A DNA stretch of 64,000 nucleotides from positions 105,930 through 169,929 of the forward strand of contig NZ_JAASAH010000013.1 in NCBI RefSeq assembly GCF_012726235.1. Reading direction: 5' to 3'. The DNA is from Streptomyces sp. HNM0574. Its GTDB lineage: Bacteria > Actinomycetota > Actinomycetes > Streptomycetales > Streptomycetaceae. This document shows positions 1 to 7,710 of the stretch, in pieces. The notes under the pieces were generated by a model. The model did not search any database. It was not told the origin of the DNA and saw only the letters and a program-made list of their open reading frames with translations. Position 1 is the first letter of the stretch. Each line of letters starts with the position of its first letter. A program made the translations under genes and the position numbers.

Positions 1-322
1 CGATCATCATCAGGCCGGCGATGGCGCGTGGGTCGATGCGGCCTGCGGCGGCGAGGACGGCGCAGGCGACGGCCACGTCGAATCCGCTTCCGCTTTTGGG
101 GACGGAGGCGGGGCTGAGGCCGACGGTGAGTTTCATCTGCGGCCATTCGGCGGCGGAGTTGACGACGGCGGCGCGTACGCGGTCGCGGCTTTCGCTGAGG
201 CTTTTGTCGGGGAGTCCGACGAGGGTGAAGGAGGCGACTCCGGGTTCGAGGTCGGCCTGTACTTCGACGGGTACGCCTTCGACGCCGACGAGGGCGACGG
301 AGCAGGTGCGCGCGAAGCCCAT
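1..322 (-). CDS. YifB/ComM-family Mg-chelatase-like AAA ATPase, N-terminal part (cut by window edge)
   Basis: The minus strand from ATG at 322 encodes MGFARTCSVALVGVEG and continues open to the window edge (about 107 residues). This is the N-terminal ChlI-like domain of the YifB/ComM family, recognisable from VGLPDKSLSESRDRVRAA and LTVGLSPASVPKSGSGFDVA. The ATPase domain lies outside the window. Related ComM proteins are hexameric helicases that promote branch migration in natural transformation; the role in Streptomyces is not known. The ATG shares one base with the stop of the YraN gene, so the two are very probably co-translated. Confidence 0.9.
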   Translation of the reverse strand, partial: MGFARTCSVALVGVEGVPVEVQADLEPGVASFTLVGLPDKSLSESRDRVRAAVVNSAAEWPQMKLTVGLSPASVPKSGSGFDVAVACAVLAAAGRIDPRAIAGLMMI

Positions 323-741
323 CAGAGCACCCCCTTGACGTGCTGGACCTGGGGTGCGCCGCGGGCCGGGACGAGGACGCCGATGAGGTCGATGCGTACT
401 CCGCCGCCGGGGACGTTGCCGTACCGGGCGAGCCAGCGTTCGCTGAGCCAGCGGGCGGCGAGCCGGCGCAGGCGGGCGGCCTTGCGGGGCGAGAGCGCGG
501 CCATGGGGTCCTGGTAGGGCTGGGGCGTCGCGGGGCGCGGCTTTCCGGGTGCCGTGCGGTCGCGGTGTACCTGCCGGGTTTTGACCTCGCAGATGACGAG
601 GGCGTCGCGGTCGCGGGCGATGATGTCGACTTCGCCGTCGCGGCAGCGCCAGTTGCGTTCGAGTACGGCCATGCCCGCTGCGCGGAGCTGCCGGGCGGCG
701 AGATCTTCGCCGTAGCGTCCGAGTGCACGTCGTGCGTCCAT
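322..741 (-). CDS. YraN family protein (UPF0102, endonuclease-like fold)
   Basis: The protein is about 139 residues. It has the YraN pattern: GRYGEDLAARQLRAAGM near the N terminus, then GEVDIIARD and ICEVKTR, which carry the D-x(n)-E-x-K arrangement of restriction-endonuclease-like folds. The cellular role of the family is not established. I chose ATG 741 because GGAGG lies 8 bases upstream; an in-frame GTG at 750 would place the GGAGG inside the coding sequence. The gene overlaps the downstream YifB start by one base. Confidence 0.88.
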   Translation of the reverse strand: MDARRALGRYGEDLAARQLRAAGMAVLERNWRCRDGEVDIIARDRDALVICEVKTRQVHRDRTAPGKPRPATPQPYQDPMAALSPRKAARLRRLAARWLSERWLARYGNVPGGGVRIDLIGVLVPARGAPQVQHVKGVL

Positions 742-806
742 GCGCACCACCTCCGGGCGCCTACGGTGGCGGCTGCCGGAGCTGCGTGGGGATCTTGGTC
801 GTTTTC

Positions 807-833
807 TGTGGATGACGGAGGACCTGTGGACAA
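807..833 (-). promoter_or_regulatory. Two DnaA-box-like sequences upstream of the YraN gene
   Basis: Read on the minus strand, 833-825 is TTGTCCACA, identical to the preferred Streptomyces DnaA box, and 815-807 is TCATCCACA, a one- or two-base variant. They are in the same orientation with starts 18 bases apart, in the gap between the DUF2469 gene and the YraN gene. Binding is inferred only from sequence. Confidence 0.5.
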
Positions 834-894
834 CTCCGTCACCCTCGGCCGGACGTGAGGCAGACTCCCGGTCATTGCCTTGTCCTGGAGGTGG

Positions 895-1218
895 TCAGCC
901 CTTGAAGCCGGAGTCCTCGGGGAGGTCGAGGTCGCTCTTGTTGAGCTCCTCGATGTTCACGTCCTTGAAGGTGAGCACGCGCACCTGCTTCACGAAGCGC
1001 GCCGGCCGGTACATGTCCCACACCCAGGCGTCGGCCATGGAGACCTCGAAGAAGACCTCGCCCTGGACGGAGTGGACCTGCATCTCGTAGTCGTTGGTGA
1101 GGTAGAAGCGCCGTTCGGTTTCGATCACGTAGTTGAACAGCCCGACGACGTCCCGGTACTCCCGGTAGAGCTTCAGCTCCATCTCGGTCTCGTACTTTTC
1201 GAGATCCTCCGCGCTCAT
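895..1218 (-). CDS. DUF2469 family protein
   Basis: A 107-residue acidic protein (MSAEDLEKYETEMELKLYRE at the start; ends with DLDLPEDSGFKG). It matches the actinobacterial DUF2469 family, which is commonly found beside the signal peptidase/trmD region. No function is known. Start ATG 1218 has AAGGGGA upstream; the reading frame is open further upstream to 1251 but those residues look non-conserved. It lies just downstream of sipZ (59 bases), in the same direction, and may be in that transcript. Confidence 0.9.
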   Translation of the reverse strand: MSAEDLEKYETEMELKLYREYRDVVGLFNYVIETERRFYLTNDYEMQVHSVQGEVFFEVSMADAWVWDMYRPARFVKQVRVLTFKDVNIEELNKSDLDLPEDSGFKG

Positions 1219-1276
1219 GGCATGTTCCCCTTCAGCCGTGCGTCTCCCCATTGTGCTTCAGCGGTGTCGTTGTGCG

Positions 1277-2008
1277 TCAGCGGCGTCCCGTGTCCGCGGT
1301 CCGTCGCCTGGTGAGGGGGCCGTATGCGGCGCCGCCGAGGATCAGTACGGCGCCGGCGACGACGGCGGTGACGAGGAGCCGGAGCGGTCCGGGCTGGGAG
1401 GTGCCGCCGGGGAGCTGTTCGAAGCCGGTGGGCGGGGCGAGCATGCCGAGGTCGGCGCTGGGCCAGGCGACGGCGTCGACGCGGGCCTGGACGGCGGTGC
1501 GGGGCACGGCGCCGCTGTCGCCTTCTTCGAGGTGGACGCGGGAGTCGAGGGAGTCGATGCGGTTGTCGCCGAGGAGGAAGAGCTTGCCGTCGGGGACGGT
1601 GGTCTGTGGGAAGGAGGTCTGTGAGTCGGGTCCCTTGTCCTTCAGGTACGGCTCGTCGAGGGGGTCGCCGTTGACGGTGACGCGGCCGCCGTCGCCGCAG
1701 CAGGCGATCTTGTCGCCGCCGACGCCGATGACGCGTTTGACCATGGGGACGGTGCCCCACAGGTCGTCCTGGAAGACGACGACGTCGCCGCGGCGCACGT
1801 CCTTGCCGTCGATGCGTTCGGCGAGGACCCGGTCGCCCGCTTTGACGGTGGGGTTCATGGAGTCGGTGGGGACGCTGTAGGGCTGGTACAGGAGGGCGCC
1901 CCAGAGGAACGCGCCGAGGAAGAGGACGCAGCCGAGGGCCACGGCGGCTCCGGACAGCGTGTTGCCGAGGGTGCCGCGGCGCCCGTCGCCCCGCCCTGAC
2001 TTGCCCAT
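1277..2008 (-). CDS. sipZ: Type I signal peptidase (SipZ position)
   Basis: A 243-residue leader peptidase that cleaves Sec and Tat signal peptides at the outer face of the membrane. There is an N-terminal membrane segment at about residues 20-41, the nucleophile Ser50 in PTDSM, and the general-base Lys91 in MVKRVIGVGGD. The GDNR.DSLDSR motif follows, and a second membrane segment lies near the C terminus. This N-in/C-in topology fits the Streptomyces SipY/Z-type enzymes. ATG 2008 has GGAG 9 bases upstream; a TTG three codons earlier has none. It is the last of four sip genes. The letter Z is by position only. Confidence 0.88.
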   Translation of the reverse strand: MGKSGRGDGRRGTLGNTLSGAAVALGCVLFLGAFLWGALLYQPYSVPTDSMNPTVKAGDRVLAERIDGKDVRRGDVVVFQDDLWGTVPMVKRVIGVGGDKIACCGDGGRVTVNGDPLDEPYLKDKGPDSQTSFPQTTVPDGKLFLLGDNRIDSLDSRVHLEEGDSGAVPRTAVQARVDAVAWPSADLGMLAPPTGFEQLPGGTSQPGPLRLLVTAVVAGAVLILGGAAYGPLTRRRTADTGRR

Positions 2009-2050
2009 TCCGTACAACTCCCTGGTGGCTCGCCGTAATGATCTGGGCGA

Positions 2051-2079
2051 ACCTTACCCGGGGTACGCCGAGGGGTCAG
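2051..2079 (-). promoter_or_regulatory. Promoter of the fourth signal peptidase gene
   Basis: On the minus strand CTGACC (2079-2074) and TAAGGT (2056-2051) are separated by 17 bases, close to the vegetative TTGACR/TANNNT pattern. The predicted start near 2044 gives a short leader of about 36 bases to sipZ. This suggests that sipZ has its own promoter in addition to read-through from the upstream sip genes. Confidence 0.5.
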
Positions 2080-2173
2080 CCCGTGATCGACGTCTCGGTC
2101 GACTCACGGACTGACCCCTGGTCCGGCCGCGGAACGGCCGGTGGTGCGAGCTGGTGAACGTTCGGAGAAGGTC

Positions 2174-3241
2174 CTACGGAGAGGTCGCGGAACCGGTGCT
2201 TCCGGCCGGAGCGGCACCGGACACGGCGGCCGCCTCGGTCTCCTCGCGGAGCTTGTTGATCAGCCGCTTGCGCCGCCACAGCACGAGCGGCAGCGCACCC
2301 GCGACGCCGAGCGCCGCCGGGGCGCCCGCAGCGGCCTTCGCGGCGATGCCCTTCTGCTCGAAGGTGTCGGGGACGGGCAGTCCCTGCCAGCGGTTCACGG
2401 GCCAGGCGACGACGATGGCGCGGCCGACGACGTCGTCCTCGGAGACGGTGCCGCCGCCGCTGAGCTCCTGGTGGTAGCGGGAGTCGAGGGAGTCCTGGCG
2501 GTGGTCGCCCATCACCCAGATCCGGCCCTCGGGCACCTTGATTGGCCCGAACGGCCGGTCGTCGCAGGAGGAGTTGCCCGGGTACAGGTAGTCCTTCTCA
2601 TCGAGCTTCTTGCCGTTGACGCTGACGGTTCCGCCGCGCTCGCAGGAGACGGTGTCGCCGCCGACGGCGATGACCCGCTTGATCAGGTCCTTCTCCTCGG
2701 CGGACGGCATGAGTCCGATGAAGCTGAGGCCCTTCTGCACGACGGCGCCGAAGCCCTCGGCCTGCGGGACGGGGGACTCGCTGAGCCAGCCGCCCGGGTC
2801 GTGGAAGACGACGACCTCGCCGCGTTCGGGCTTCGAGCCGAACCACGGGGTCAGTTTGTCGACAAGCACCCGGTCGCCCCGCTGCAGCGTGTTCTGCATC
2901 GAGTCCGACGGGATGGAGAACGCCTGTACCAGGAAGGTCTTGATCAGCAGCGCCAGCACGAGCGCGATGAGGACGAGCAGCGGCAGTTCCTTCCAGAAGG
3001 AACGCTGCTGCTGTTTCTTCTTGCCACCGACGGCCGAACTGCCGCCTCCCGCACGGCCGGCGGCCGGATCTTCTCCGGCGTCGTTGGTGCCCGCGCTGTC
3101 ACTCACGCTGCTGCCACTGCCTTTCTCCACGGTCCGTGTCCGCCCGCGCGACTCGTCCCGTACCTGGTTTGCGTCCTGGCGCCCCGGTTCCCGGTCGCCA
3201 TCGCCGGAACCGGACCGTGCGCCGACCGCCACGTCCCCCAC
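2174..3241 (-). CDS. sipY: Type I signal peptidase (SipY position)
   Basis: About 355 residues. A polar, charged N-terminal cytoplasmic extension is followed by a membrane segment (near residues 86-106). The catalytic Ser114 is in IPSDSM, the general-base Lys188 is in DLIKRVIAVGGD, and then come the GDHRQDSLDSR motif and a C-terminal hydrophobic stretch. The start is ambiguous: GTG 3241 has GAGGAG 5 bases upstream and begins VGDVAVGARSG, which I believe is conserved in the genus, but it lies 143 bases inside sipX. GTG 3106 would give an 8-base GTGAGTGA overlap with the sipX stop but has only a weak ribosome site. I prefer 3241. Confidence 0.85.
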   Translation of the reverse strand: MGDVAVGARSGSGDGDREPGRQDANQVRDESRGRTRTVEKGSGSSVSDSAGTNDAGEDPAAGRAGGGSSAVGGKKKQQQRSFWKELPLLVLIALVLALLIKTFLVQAFSIPSDSMQNTLQRGDRVLVDKLTPWFGSKPERGEVVVFHDPGGWLSESPVPQAEGFGAVVQKGLSFIGLMPSAEEKDLIKRVIAVGGDTVSCERGGTVSVNGKKLDEKDYLYPGNSSCDDRPFGPIKVPEGRIWVMGDHRQDSLDSRYHQELSGGGTVSEDDVVGRAIVVAWPVNRWQGLPVPDTFEQKGIAAKAAAGAPAALGVAGALPLVLWRRKRLINKLREETEAAAVSGAAPAGSTGSATSP

Positions 3242-4709
3242 ATTCACTCCTCACACTGCGCTGCCGCCTGCCCGGAAGCCGGTACAGGCCCACCACTCCC
3301 ATAACGAGCGGGAGTTCCGCAGGGATCGGGAGCTGTGCCACCTGATTGGCTCCGCCGCTGGCCGCCGTGGCGCCGGAGGCGTTGGGCACGGAGTCGAAGG
3401 CGCCCTCGTCCCCCAGCTGCCGCCAGTGGTCGAAGGGCCAGGCGATGACGACCGCGCGGCCGACGATCAAGTCCTCAGGCACCGTACCTCTGCCCTTGTC
3501 GTCGAGGTGGAACCGGGAGTCGGCGGAGTTCGCGCGATGGTCTCCCATGACGAACACGCGTCCGATGGGAACGGTCACCTTGAACCGGATTTCGGAGGGT
3601 TTGTTCCCCGGGTGCAGGTACGGCTCGTCGAGCGGTTCGCCGTTGACCTTCACTTTTCCGTCCTTGCCGCAGCATTCGACGGTGTCGCCGCCCACGGCCA
3701 CGACCCGCTTGATCAGGTCCTGTTCGTCGTCCGAGGGGAGGAGGCCGATGAAGGTCAGCAGGCTCTTGATACCGAGCGGATCGCCGCCCTCGCTCTTCTT
3801 CTCCTCCTTCTCCAGCCAGCCGCCGGGGTCCTTGAAGACGACGACGTCGCCGCGTTCGGGCTTCGAGCCGAACCACGGGGTCAGTTTGTCGACAAGGACG
3901 CGGTCGCCGATGCGGATCGTCTGTTCCATCGAACCGGACGGGATGACGAACGCCTGGACGAGAAAGGTCTTCAGCACCAGCGCGATGACGAGGGCGACGC
4001 CGATGAGGATCGGGATCTCCTTCGTCGCGGAGAGCCGCCGGCGGCGCTTGATCCGCTTGGCGGCGCGGCGCCGTTCCGCCCGCCCCTGGCCCGCCCTGCG
4101 CGTCGGCGGCTCGTCCGAACCGGAACCCGAACCGTCGGGCGTACCGGTGGCCGCGGTGAGCCGCATCGTGTCCTGGGCGCCGGGCACATGGCTGTCGGCC
4201 GGCCCGGGAAACGGAGCAGAACCGTTCCGGCTCACGCCGCCGTGCCCCGGCACACCGGCCGTACCGTTCGGGGACGTGGCCCCCGCCCCGGCACCGGCGC
4301 CGGGAGGCCCGTACGCCGTGGCGCCACCGGGGTCACCGGCGCCGGAGTAGTCGAAGGGCTCGGTGTACGCGTACGCGCCGGGGTAGCCGCCGTTCACGCC
4401 GGGCGCCTGCCCGTTCGTGCCCCCGCCCGGAAACGGAGCGGAAGCGGAGGGCGGCGGCCCGCCGTTGGCCGAAGTCCCGCCCGGCGCCTGCCCGTTCGGG
4501 CCGGGCCCGGGCGGTCCACTCACGGAGAAGCCCGGCGGCCCGTCCGGCGGAAACCCCGGCGGCCCGTTCACCGACAGCCCCGGCACCCCGTTCCCGGTAC
4601 GCCGCGCCCCGTCGGCCGCCCCGCCCGGACCGTAGACGTCGTCCCCGTCCCCGTATTCGCTCGGAACCCCGTAGTCGTACGGGCGGCGCTGTCCGCCGCG
4701 GTCAGCCAT
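3099..4709 (-). CDS. sipX: Type I signal peptidase with long Pro/Gly-rich N-terminal region (SipX position)
   Basis: 536 residues, far longer than the usual 200-300. Roughly the first 225 residues are low-complexity, with collagen-like GPPGF/GPPGP repeats around residues 49-75 and a basic stretch (RRRAAKRIKRRRR) just before the membrane segment. The catalytic core is intact: Ser260 in IPSGSM, Lys334 in DLIKRVVAVGGD, GDHRANSADSR. ATG 4709 overlaps the sipW stop by 8 bases (ATGGCTGA). The arginine/glycine-rich C-terminal tail is read from DNA that also encodes the start of sipY. The disordered extension would be cytoplasmic; its role is unknown. Confidence 0.87.
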   Translation of the reverse strand: MADRGGQRRPYDYGVPSEYGDGDDVYGPGGAADGARRTGNGVPGLSVNGPPGFPPDGPPGFSVSGPPGPGPNGQAPGGTSANGGPPPSASAPFPGGGTNGQAPGVNGGYPGAYAYTEPFDYSGAGDPGGATAYGPPGAGAGAGATSPNGTAGVPGHGGVSRNGSAPFPGPADSHVPGAQDTMRLTAATGTPDGSGSGSDEPPTRRAGQGRAERRRAAKRIKRRRRLSATKEIPILIGVALVIALVLKTFLVQAFVIPSGSMEQTIRIGDRVLVDKLTPWFGSKPERGDVVVFKDPGGWLEKEEKKSEGGDPLGIKSLLTFIGLLPSDDEQDLIKRVVAVGGDTVECCGKDGKVKVNGEPLDEPYLHPGNKPSEIRFKVTVPIGRVFVMGDHRANSADSRFHLDDKGRGTVPEDLIVGRAVVIAWPFDHWRQLGDEGAFDSVPNASGATAASGGANQVAQLPIPAELPLVMGVVGLYRLPGRRQRSVRSECGGRGGRRTVRFRRWRPGTGAPGRKPGTGRVARADTDRGERQWQQRE

Positions 4710-5421
4710 GCCCACCGGTCCCGGCACGCAACGAGGTCCACCGGTCGGAGGGCCAGCCGATCCAGTCGGCGCGGCCGATCACCTTCTCCTCGGGGACGGT
4801 GCCGCCGCCGGGGGTGCCGAGGTGGTCGCGGGAGTCGCTGGACTCCGAGCGGTGGTCGCCCATGACCCACAGCCGTCCCTCGGGGACGGTGATGTCGAAC
4901 GGCACCGCGGACGGATCGTCGCCGGGGTAGAGGTATCTCTCGTTCACCGGTTCGCCGTTCACGTCGATCCTCCCCCGCTTGTCGCAGCAGCGGACCCGGT
5001 CCCCGCCGGTCCCGACCACGCGCTTGACGTAGTCCGTCTCGGACGGTTCGACCAGGCCGACCGCCGCCCCGGCCTCCCGCAGCAGACCGGTCACCGGATT
5101 ACCGTCCGAGGCTTCCTCGTCGACGAAGGAGCCCCGGCCGTCAAAGACCACAACGTCTCCGCGCGCCGGATGGTTGCCGAAACCGTAGGCGAGCTTGTTC
5201 ACGAGGACGCGGTCGCCCACCTCGAGGGTGGGCCGCATCGAGGTGCTGGGGATCAGGAACGGCTGCACGACGAAGGCGCTGACCAGCAGGAGCGCCACGA
5301 GGACCGCCATGGCGGGCAGCCCAAGACGAACGGAGCGCGACCAGCTCCCCTGCCCCTCGTCGTCGGGGGCGGAAGAGCGGTCACGCTCCGTTTCGTCGTT
5401 GCTCTGCGCGTCGGTGTCCAT
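4702..5421 (-). CDS. sipW: Type I signal peptidase (SipW position)
   Basis: 239 residues and the first sip gene after rplS. An acidic cytoplasmic N terminus of about 30 residues is followed by one membrane segment (residues 33-53), Ser61 in IPSTSM, Lys133 in DYVKRVVGTGGD, and GDHRSESSDSR. There is no clear C-terminal membrane segment, unlike sipX, Y and Z; in Streptomyces one of the four enzymes is known to have this simpler topology. It starts 72 bases after the rplS stop, so co-transcription with the ribosomal operon is likely. Confidence 0.88.
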   Translation of the reverse strand: MDTDAQSNDETERDRSSAPDDEGQGSWSRSVRLGLPAMAVLVALLLVSAFVVQPFLIPSTSMRPTLEVGDRVLVNKLAYGFGNHPARGDVVVFDGRGSFVDEEASDGNPVTGLLREAGAAVGLVEPSETDYVKRVVGTGGDRVRCCDKRGRIDVNGEPVNERYLYPGDDPSAVPFDITVPEGRLWVMGDHRSESSDSRDHLGTPGGGTVPEEKVIGRADWIGWPSDRWTSLRAGTGGHG

Positions 5422-5493
5422 CGGGCCGAAAGCTTATCCGGCAGCCGTGGGACCTCCGACAGCGAGACCTGCTCGGATCTCGCGGAGACCTGC

Positions 5494-5844
5494 TCAGGCC
5501 TCGCGCTTCTCCTTGATCTTCGCAGCCTTGCCGCGCAGGTCACGCAGGTAGTACAGCTTGGCGCGACGGACGTCACCGCGGGTCACACGCTCGATCTTCT
5601 CGACGATCGGGGTGTGCACCGGGAAGGTGCGCTCGACGCCCACACCGAAGCTGACCTTGCGGACCGTGAAGGTCTCGCGCACGCCGTCGCCCTGACGGCG
5701 GATGACGACGCCCTTGAACTGCTGCACACGGGAGCGGTTGCCCTCGATGACGCGGACGTGGACGTTGACCGTGTCGCCGGGGCGGAACTCCGGGATGTCG
5801 CTGCGCAGGCTGGCGGCGTCGACGCTGTCGAGAAGGTGGGACAT
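5494..5844 (-). CDS. rplS: 50S ribosomal protein L19
   Basis: 116 residues, the usual L19 length, with typical stretches (SLRSDIPEFRPGDTVNVHVR, RSRVQQFKGVVIRRQGDG, VKFGVGVERTFPVH-like, LYYLRDLRGKAAKIKE). L19 sits at the 30S-50S interface. It follows trmD after about 130 bases, the order rpsP-KH-rimM-trmD-rplS found in actinobacteria. The sip cluster follows it. Confidence 0.97.
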   Translation of the reverse strand: MSHLLDSVDAASLRSDIPEFRPGDTVNVHVRVIEGNRSRVQQFKGVVIRRQGDGVRETFTVRKVSFGVGVERTFPVHTPIVEKIERVTRGDVRRAKLYYLRDLRGKAAKIKEKREA

Positions 5845-5974
5845 GTCCGTCTGCTTTCCTCGCCGATGCCACAGGTCATCAGCGGAATGATCGTGATGCT
5901 GAATGGGATGCCGTCACGTCTCACGGGCGTCGGTCCCCCTGTGGCAGGGTCGCGCGCGGACGTGAAGCAGCGGC

Positions 5975-6808
5975 CTATTCTTCCACGGCCTCGCCCGGCC
6001 GCCCAAATCGGCCGTCCGTTCCCTGCTGCCAGCCCAGTTCCGCGAGCGTCGCCCGGTCGCGCTTGTCGAGGGCGGCCGGGTCGCAACGGGCGATCAGGTC
6101 CGGGCGGTTGGCGCTGGTGCGGGCGAGCGCCTGGTCCCTGCGCCAGCGGGCGATGCGGCCGTGGTGGCCGCTGAGCAGCACCTCGGGGATGCCGCGGCCG
6201 CGCCACTCGGGCGGCTTCGTGAAGACGGGGCCCTCCAGCAGGTCGGCCATCGCGCCGGGGGCGAAGGAGTCGTCGCGGTGCGACTCGGCGTTCCCGAGCA
6301 CCCCGGGCAGCAGCCGCGCGACGGCCTCCACCATGACGAGGACGGGCGCCTCTCCGCCGGCGAGCACGTAGTCGCCGATGGACACCTCGCGGACGTCGAG
6401 CCGCTCGCCGTACTCCTCGATGACGCGGCGGTCGATGCCCTCGTAGCGGGCGGGGGTGAAGACGAGCCAGGGCCGCTCGGAGAGCTCGACGGCCAGTTCC
6501 TGGGTGAACGGCTCACCGCTCGGCGTCGGCACCACCAGCACCGGCCGCTCCCCCGCCGCCTCGGGGCCGTCGTCCCCGCCGGTGGTGAGGATGTGGTCCA
6601 GGGCCTCGCCCCACGGCTCGGGCTTCATGACCATGCCGGGGCCGCCGCCGTACGGGGTGTCGTCGACGGTGTGGTGCCGGTCGTGCGTCCAGGAGCGCAG
6701 GTCGTGCACGCGGACGTCGAGCTGTCCGCGGGCGCGGGCCTTGCCGACGAGGGAGACGTTCAGCGGCTCCAGGTACTCGGGGAAGATCGTGACGACGTCG
6801 ATCCTCAC
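5975..6808 (-). CDS. trmD: tRNA (guanine37-N1)-methyltransferase TrmD
   Basis: 277 residues. The start MRIDVVTIFPEYL, the DDTPYGGGPGMVMKPEP segment and SIGDYVLAGGEAPVLVMVEA (trefoil-knot SAM site) are diagnostic. TrmD methylates G37 of tRNAs to prevent +1 frameshifting. The C-terminal extension beyond the family domain is modest. The ATG overlaps the rimM stop by 4 bases (ATGA), indicating translational coupling. Confidence 0.97.
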   Translation of the reverse strand: MRIDVVTIFPEYLEPLNVSLVGKARARGQLDVRVHDLRSWTHDRHHTVDDTPYGGGPGMVMKPEPWGEALDHILTTGGDDGPEAAGERPVLVVPTPSGEPFTQELAVELSERPWLVFTPARYEGIDRRVIEEYGERLDVREVSIGDYVLAGGEAPVLVMVEAVARLLPGVLGNAESHRDDSFAPGAMADLLEGPVFTKPPEWRGRGIPEVLLSGHHGRIARWRRDQALARTSANRPDLIARCDPAALDKRDRATLAELGWQQGTDGRFGRPGEAVEE

Positions 6809-7350
6809 CGCGCCGCACCCTCGTCCGGGCCGTCCTCCGCGGGCTCGCCCAGCAGGCCGGGGGGCGGGTCGATGACGACGCGCTGCTCGTCCAGGTCGAT
6901 CTCGGGCACGATCTCGGCCACGAAGGGGACGAGCACCTCGCTCTCGTCCGGGCGCCGGACGATGAGCAGGTCCTGCGCGGGGAGGTGGGCGACCTCCTCG
7001 ACGCGGCCGACGGCGGTGCCGTCCGTGGTGACGACGTCGAGGTCCACGAGCTGGTGGTCGTAGAACTCCTCCGGGTCGTCCGGCTGCTCCTCCGGGTCGA
7101 CCTCGGCGATGAGCAGGGTGTTGCGCAGGGCCTCCGCCGCGGTGCGGTCCCGCACGCCCTCGAAGCGCAGCAGCAGCCGGCCGCTGTGCACCCGCCCGGA
7201 GGCGATGGTGAGCGGGCCCGTTGCGGCGGGGTCGGTGGCGAGCCGGGCGCCGGGGCCGAGCCTCCGCTCGGGCTCGTCCGTACGCACCTCCACGGTGACC
7301 TCGCCCTTGATGCCGTGGGCGCGGCCGATACGCGCGACGACTAGCTGCAC
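6805..7350 (-). CDS. rimM: Ribosome maturation factor RimM
   Basis: 181 residues. The start VQLVVARIGRAHGIKGEVTV is the classic RimM N terminus; a PRC-barrel-like C-terminal half includes FYDHQLVDLDVV and LLIVRRPDESEVLVPFV. It binds S19 and assists 30S head assembly. GTG 7350 has GGAG 6 bases upstream; the frame is open for 59 further codons upstream but that part is non-conserved. The stop overlaps the trmD start. Confidence 0.95.
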   Translation of the reverse strand: MQLVVARIGRAHGIKGEVTVEVRTDEPERRLGPGARLATDPAATGPLTIASGRVHSGRLLLRFEGVRDRTAAEALRNTLLIAEVDPEEQPDDPEEFYDHQLVDLDVVTTDGTAVGRVEEVAHLPAQDLLIVRRPDESEVLVPFVAEIVPEIDLDEQRVVIDPPPGLLGEPAEDGPDEGAAR

Positions 7351-7381
7351 TGTGTTCTCCGTGCTCGTGACTGGCGAAACC

Positions 7382-7402
7382 GTCCGGCCGTGCGGGCCGG
7401 AC
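7382..7402 (-). terminator. Hairpin between the KH gene and rimM
   Basis: A perfect 8-base-pair stem, GTCCGGCC with GGCCGGAC, around a 5-base loop. It sits 31 bases upstream of rimM and directly beyond a larger hairpin. It may pause or attenuate transcription or protect RNA ends. There is no T tract. Confidence 0.4.
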
Positions 7403-7409
7403 AAGCGAA

Positions 7410-7448
7410 CACGGGCCGGGGACGGCGAACTGCCGTTCCCGGCCCGTG
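7410..7448 (-). terminator. Strong hairpin downstream of the KH-domain gene
   Basis: Arms of 17 bases (CACGGGCCGGGGACGGC and GCCGTTCCCGGCCCGTG, one mismatch or wobble) around a 5-base loop, starting 21 bases after the KH gene stop. It lacks a T tract, as is common for Streptomyces terminators. Because rimM-trmD-rplS follow in the same direction, it may be a partial terminator or an mRNA processing/stability element. Confidence 0.6.
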
Positions 7449-7468
7449 CCGGTGTTGCATGCTGCGGC

Positions 7469-7708
7469 TCAGTGGACCTGGTCCACGTCGACGAGGTCGA
7501 CGCGGACGCCACGGCCACCGAGCGCACCCACGACGGTGCGCAGAGCGCGCGCGGTCCGGCCGTTACGGCCGATGACCTTGCCGAGGTCGTCGGGGTGGAC
7601 CCGGACCTCCAGCACGCGCCCCCGGCGCAGGGTGCGGGATGCGACCTGCACCTCGTCGGGGTGTTCGACGATGCCCTTCACCAGGTGCTCGAGGGCTTCC
7701 TCGAGCAT
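7469..7708 (-). CDS. khpA: RNA-binding protein, KH domain (KhpA type)
   Basis: 79 residues. The KH core signature is visible as LGKVIGRNGRTARALRTVV (GxxG loop IGRNGR). KhpA proteins bind RNA, often with KhpB, and affect cell envelope and division genes in other Gram-positive bacteria. The gene lies 2 bases after rpsP and before rimM, the standard position. Confidence 0.93.
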   Translation of the reverse strand: MLEEALEHLVKGIVEHPDEVQVASRTLRRGRVLEVRVHPDDLGKVIGRNGRTARALRTVVGALGGRGVRVDLVDVDQVH

Positions 7709-7710
7709 CC

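Noticed and set aside
2123..2141. Small hairpin CCGGCCG/CGGCCGG between sipY and sipZ as a terminator
   Set aside because: Short stem without T tract; such repeats occur by chance at this GC content.
2141..4865. Long plus-strand frames opposite the sip genes
   Set aside because: Shadows of sipX and sipY, whose catalytic motifs are complete.
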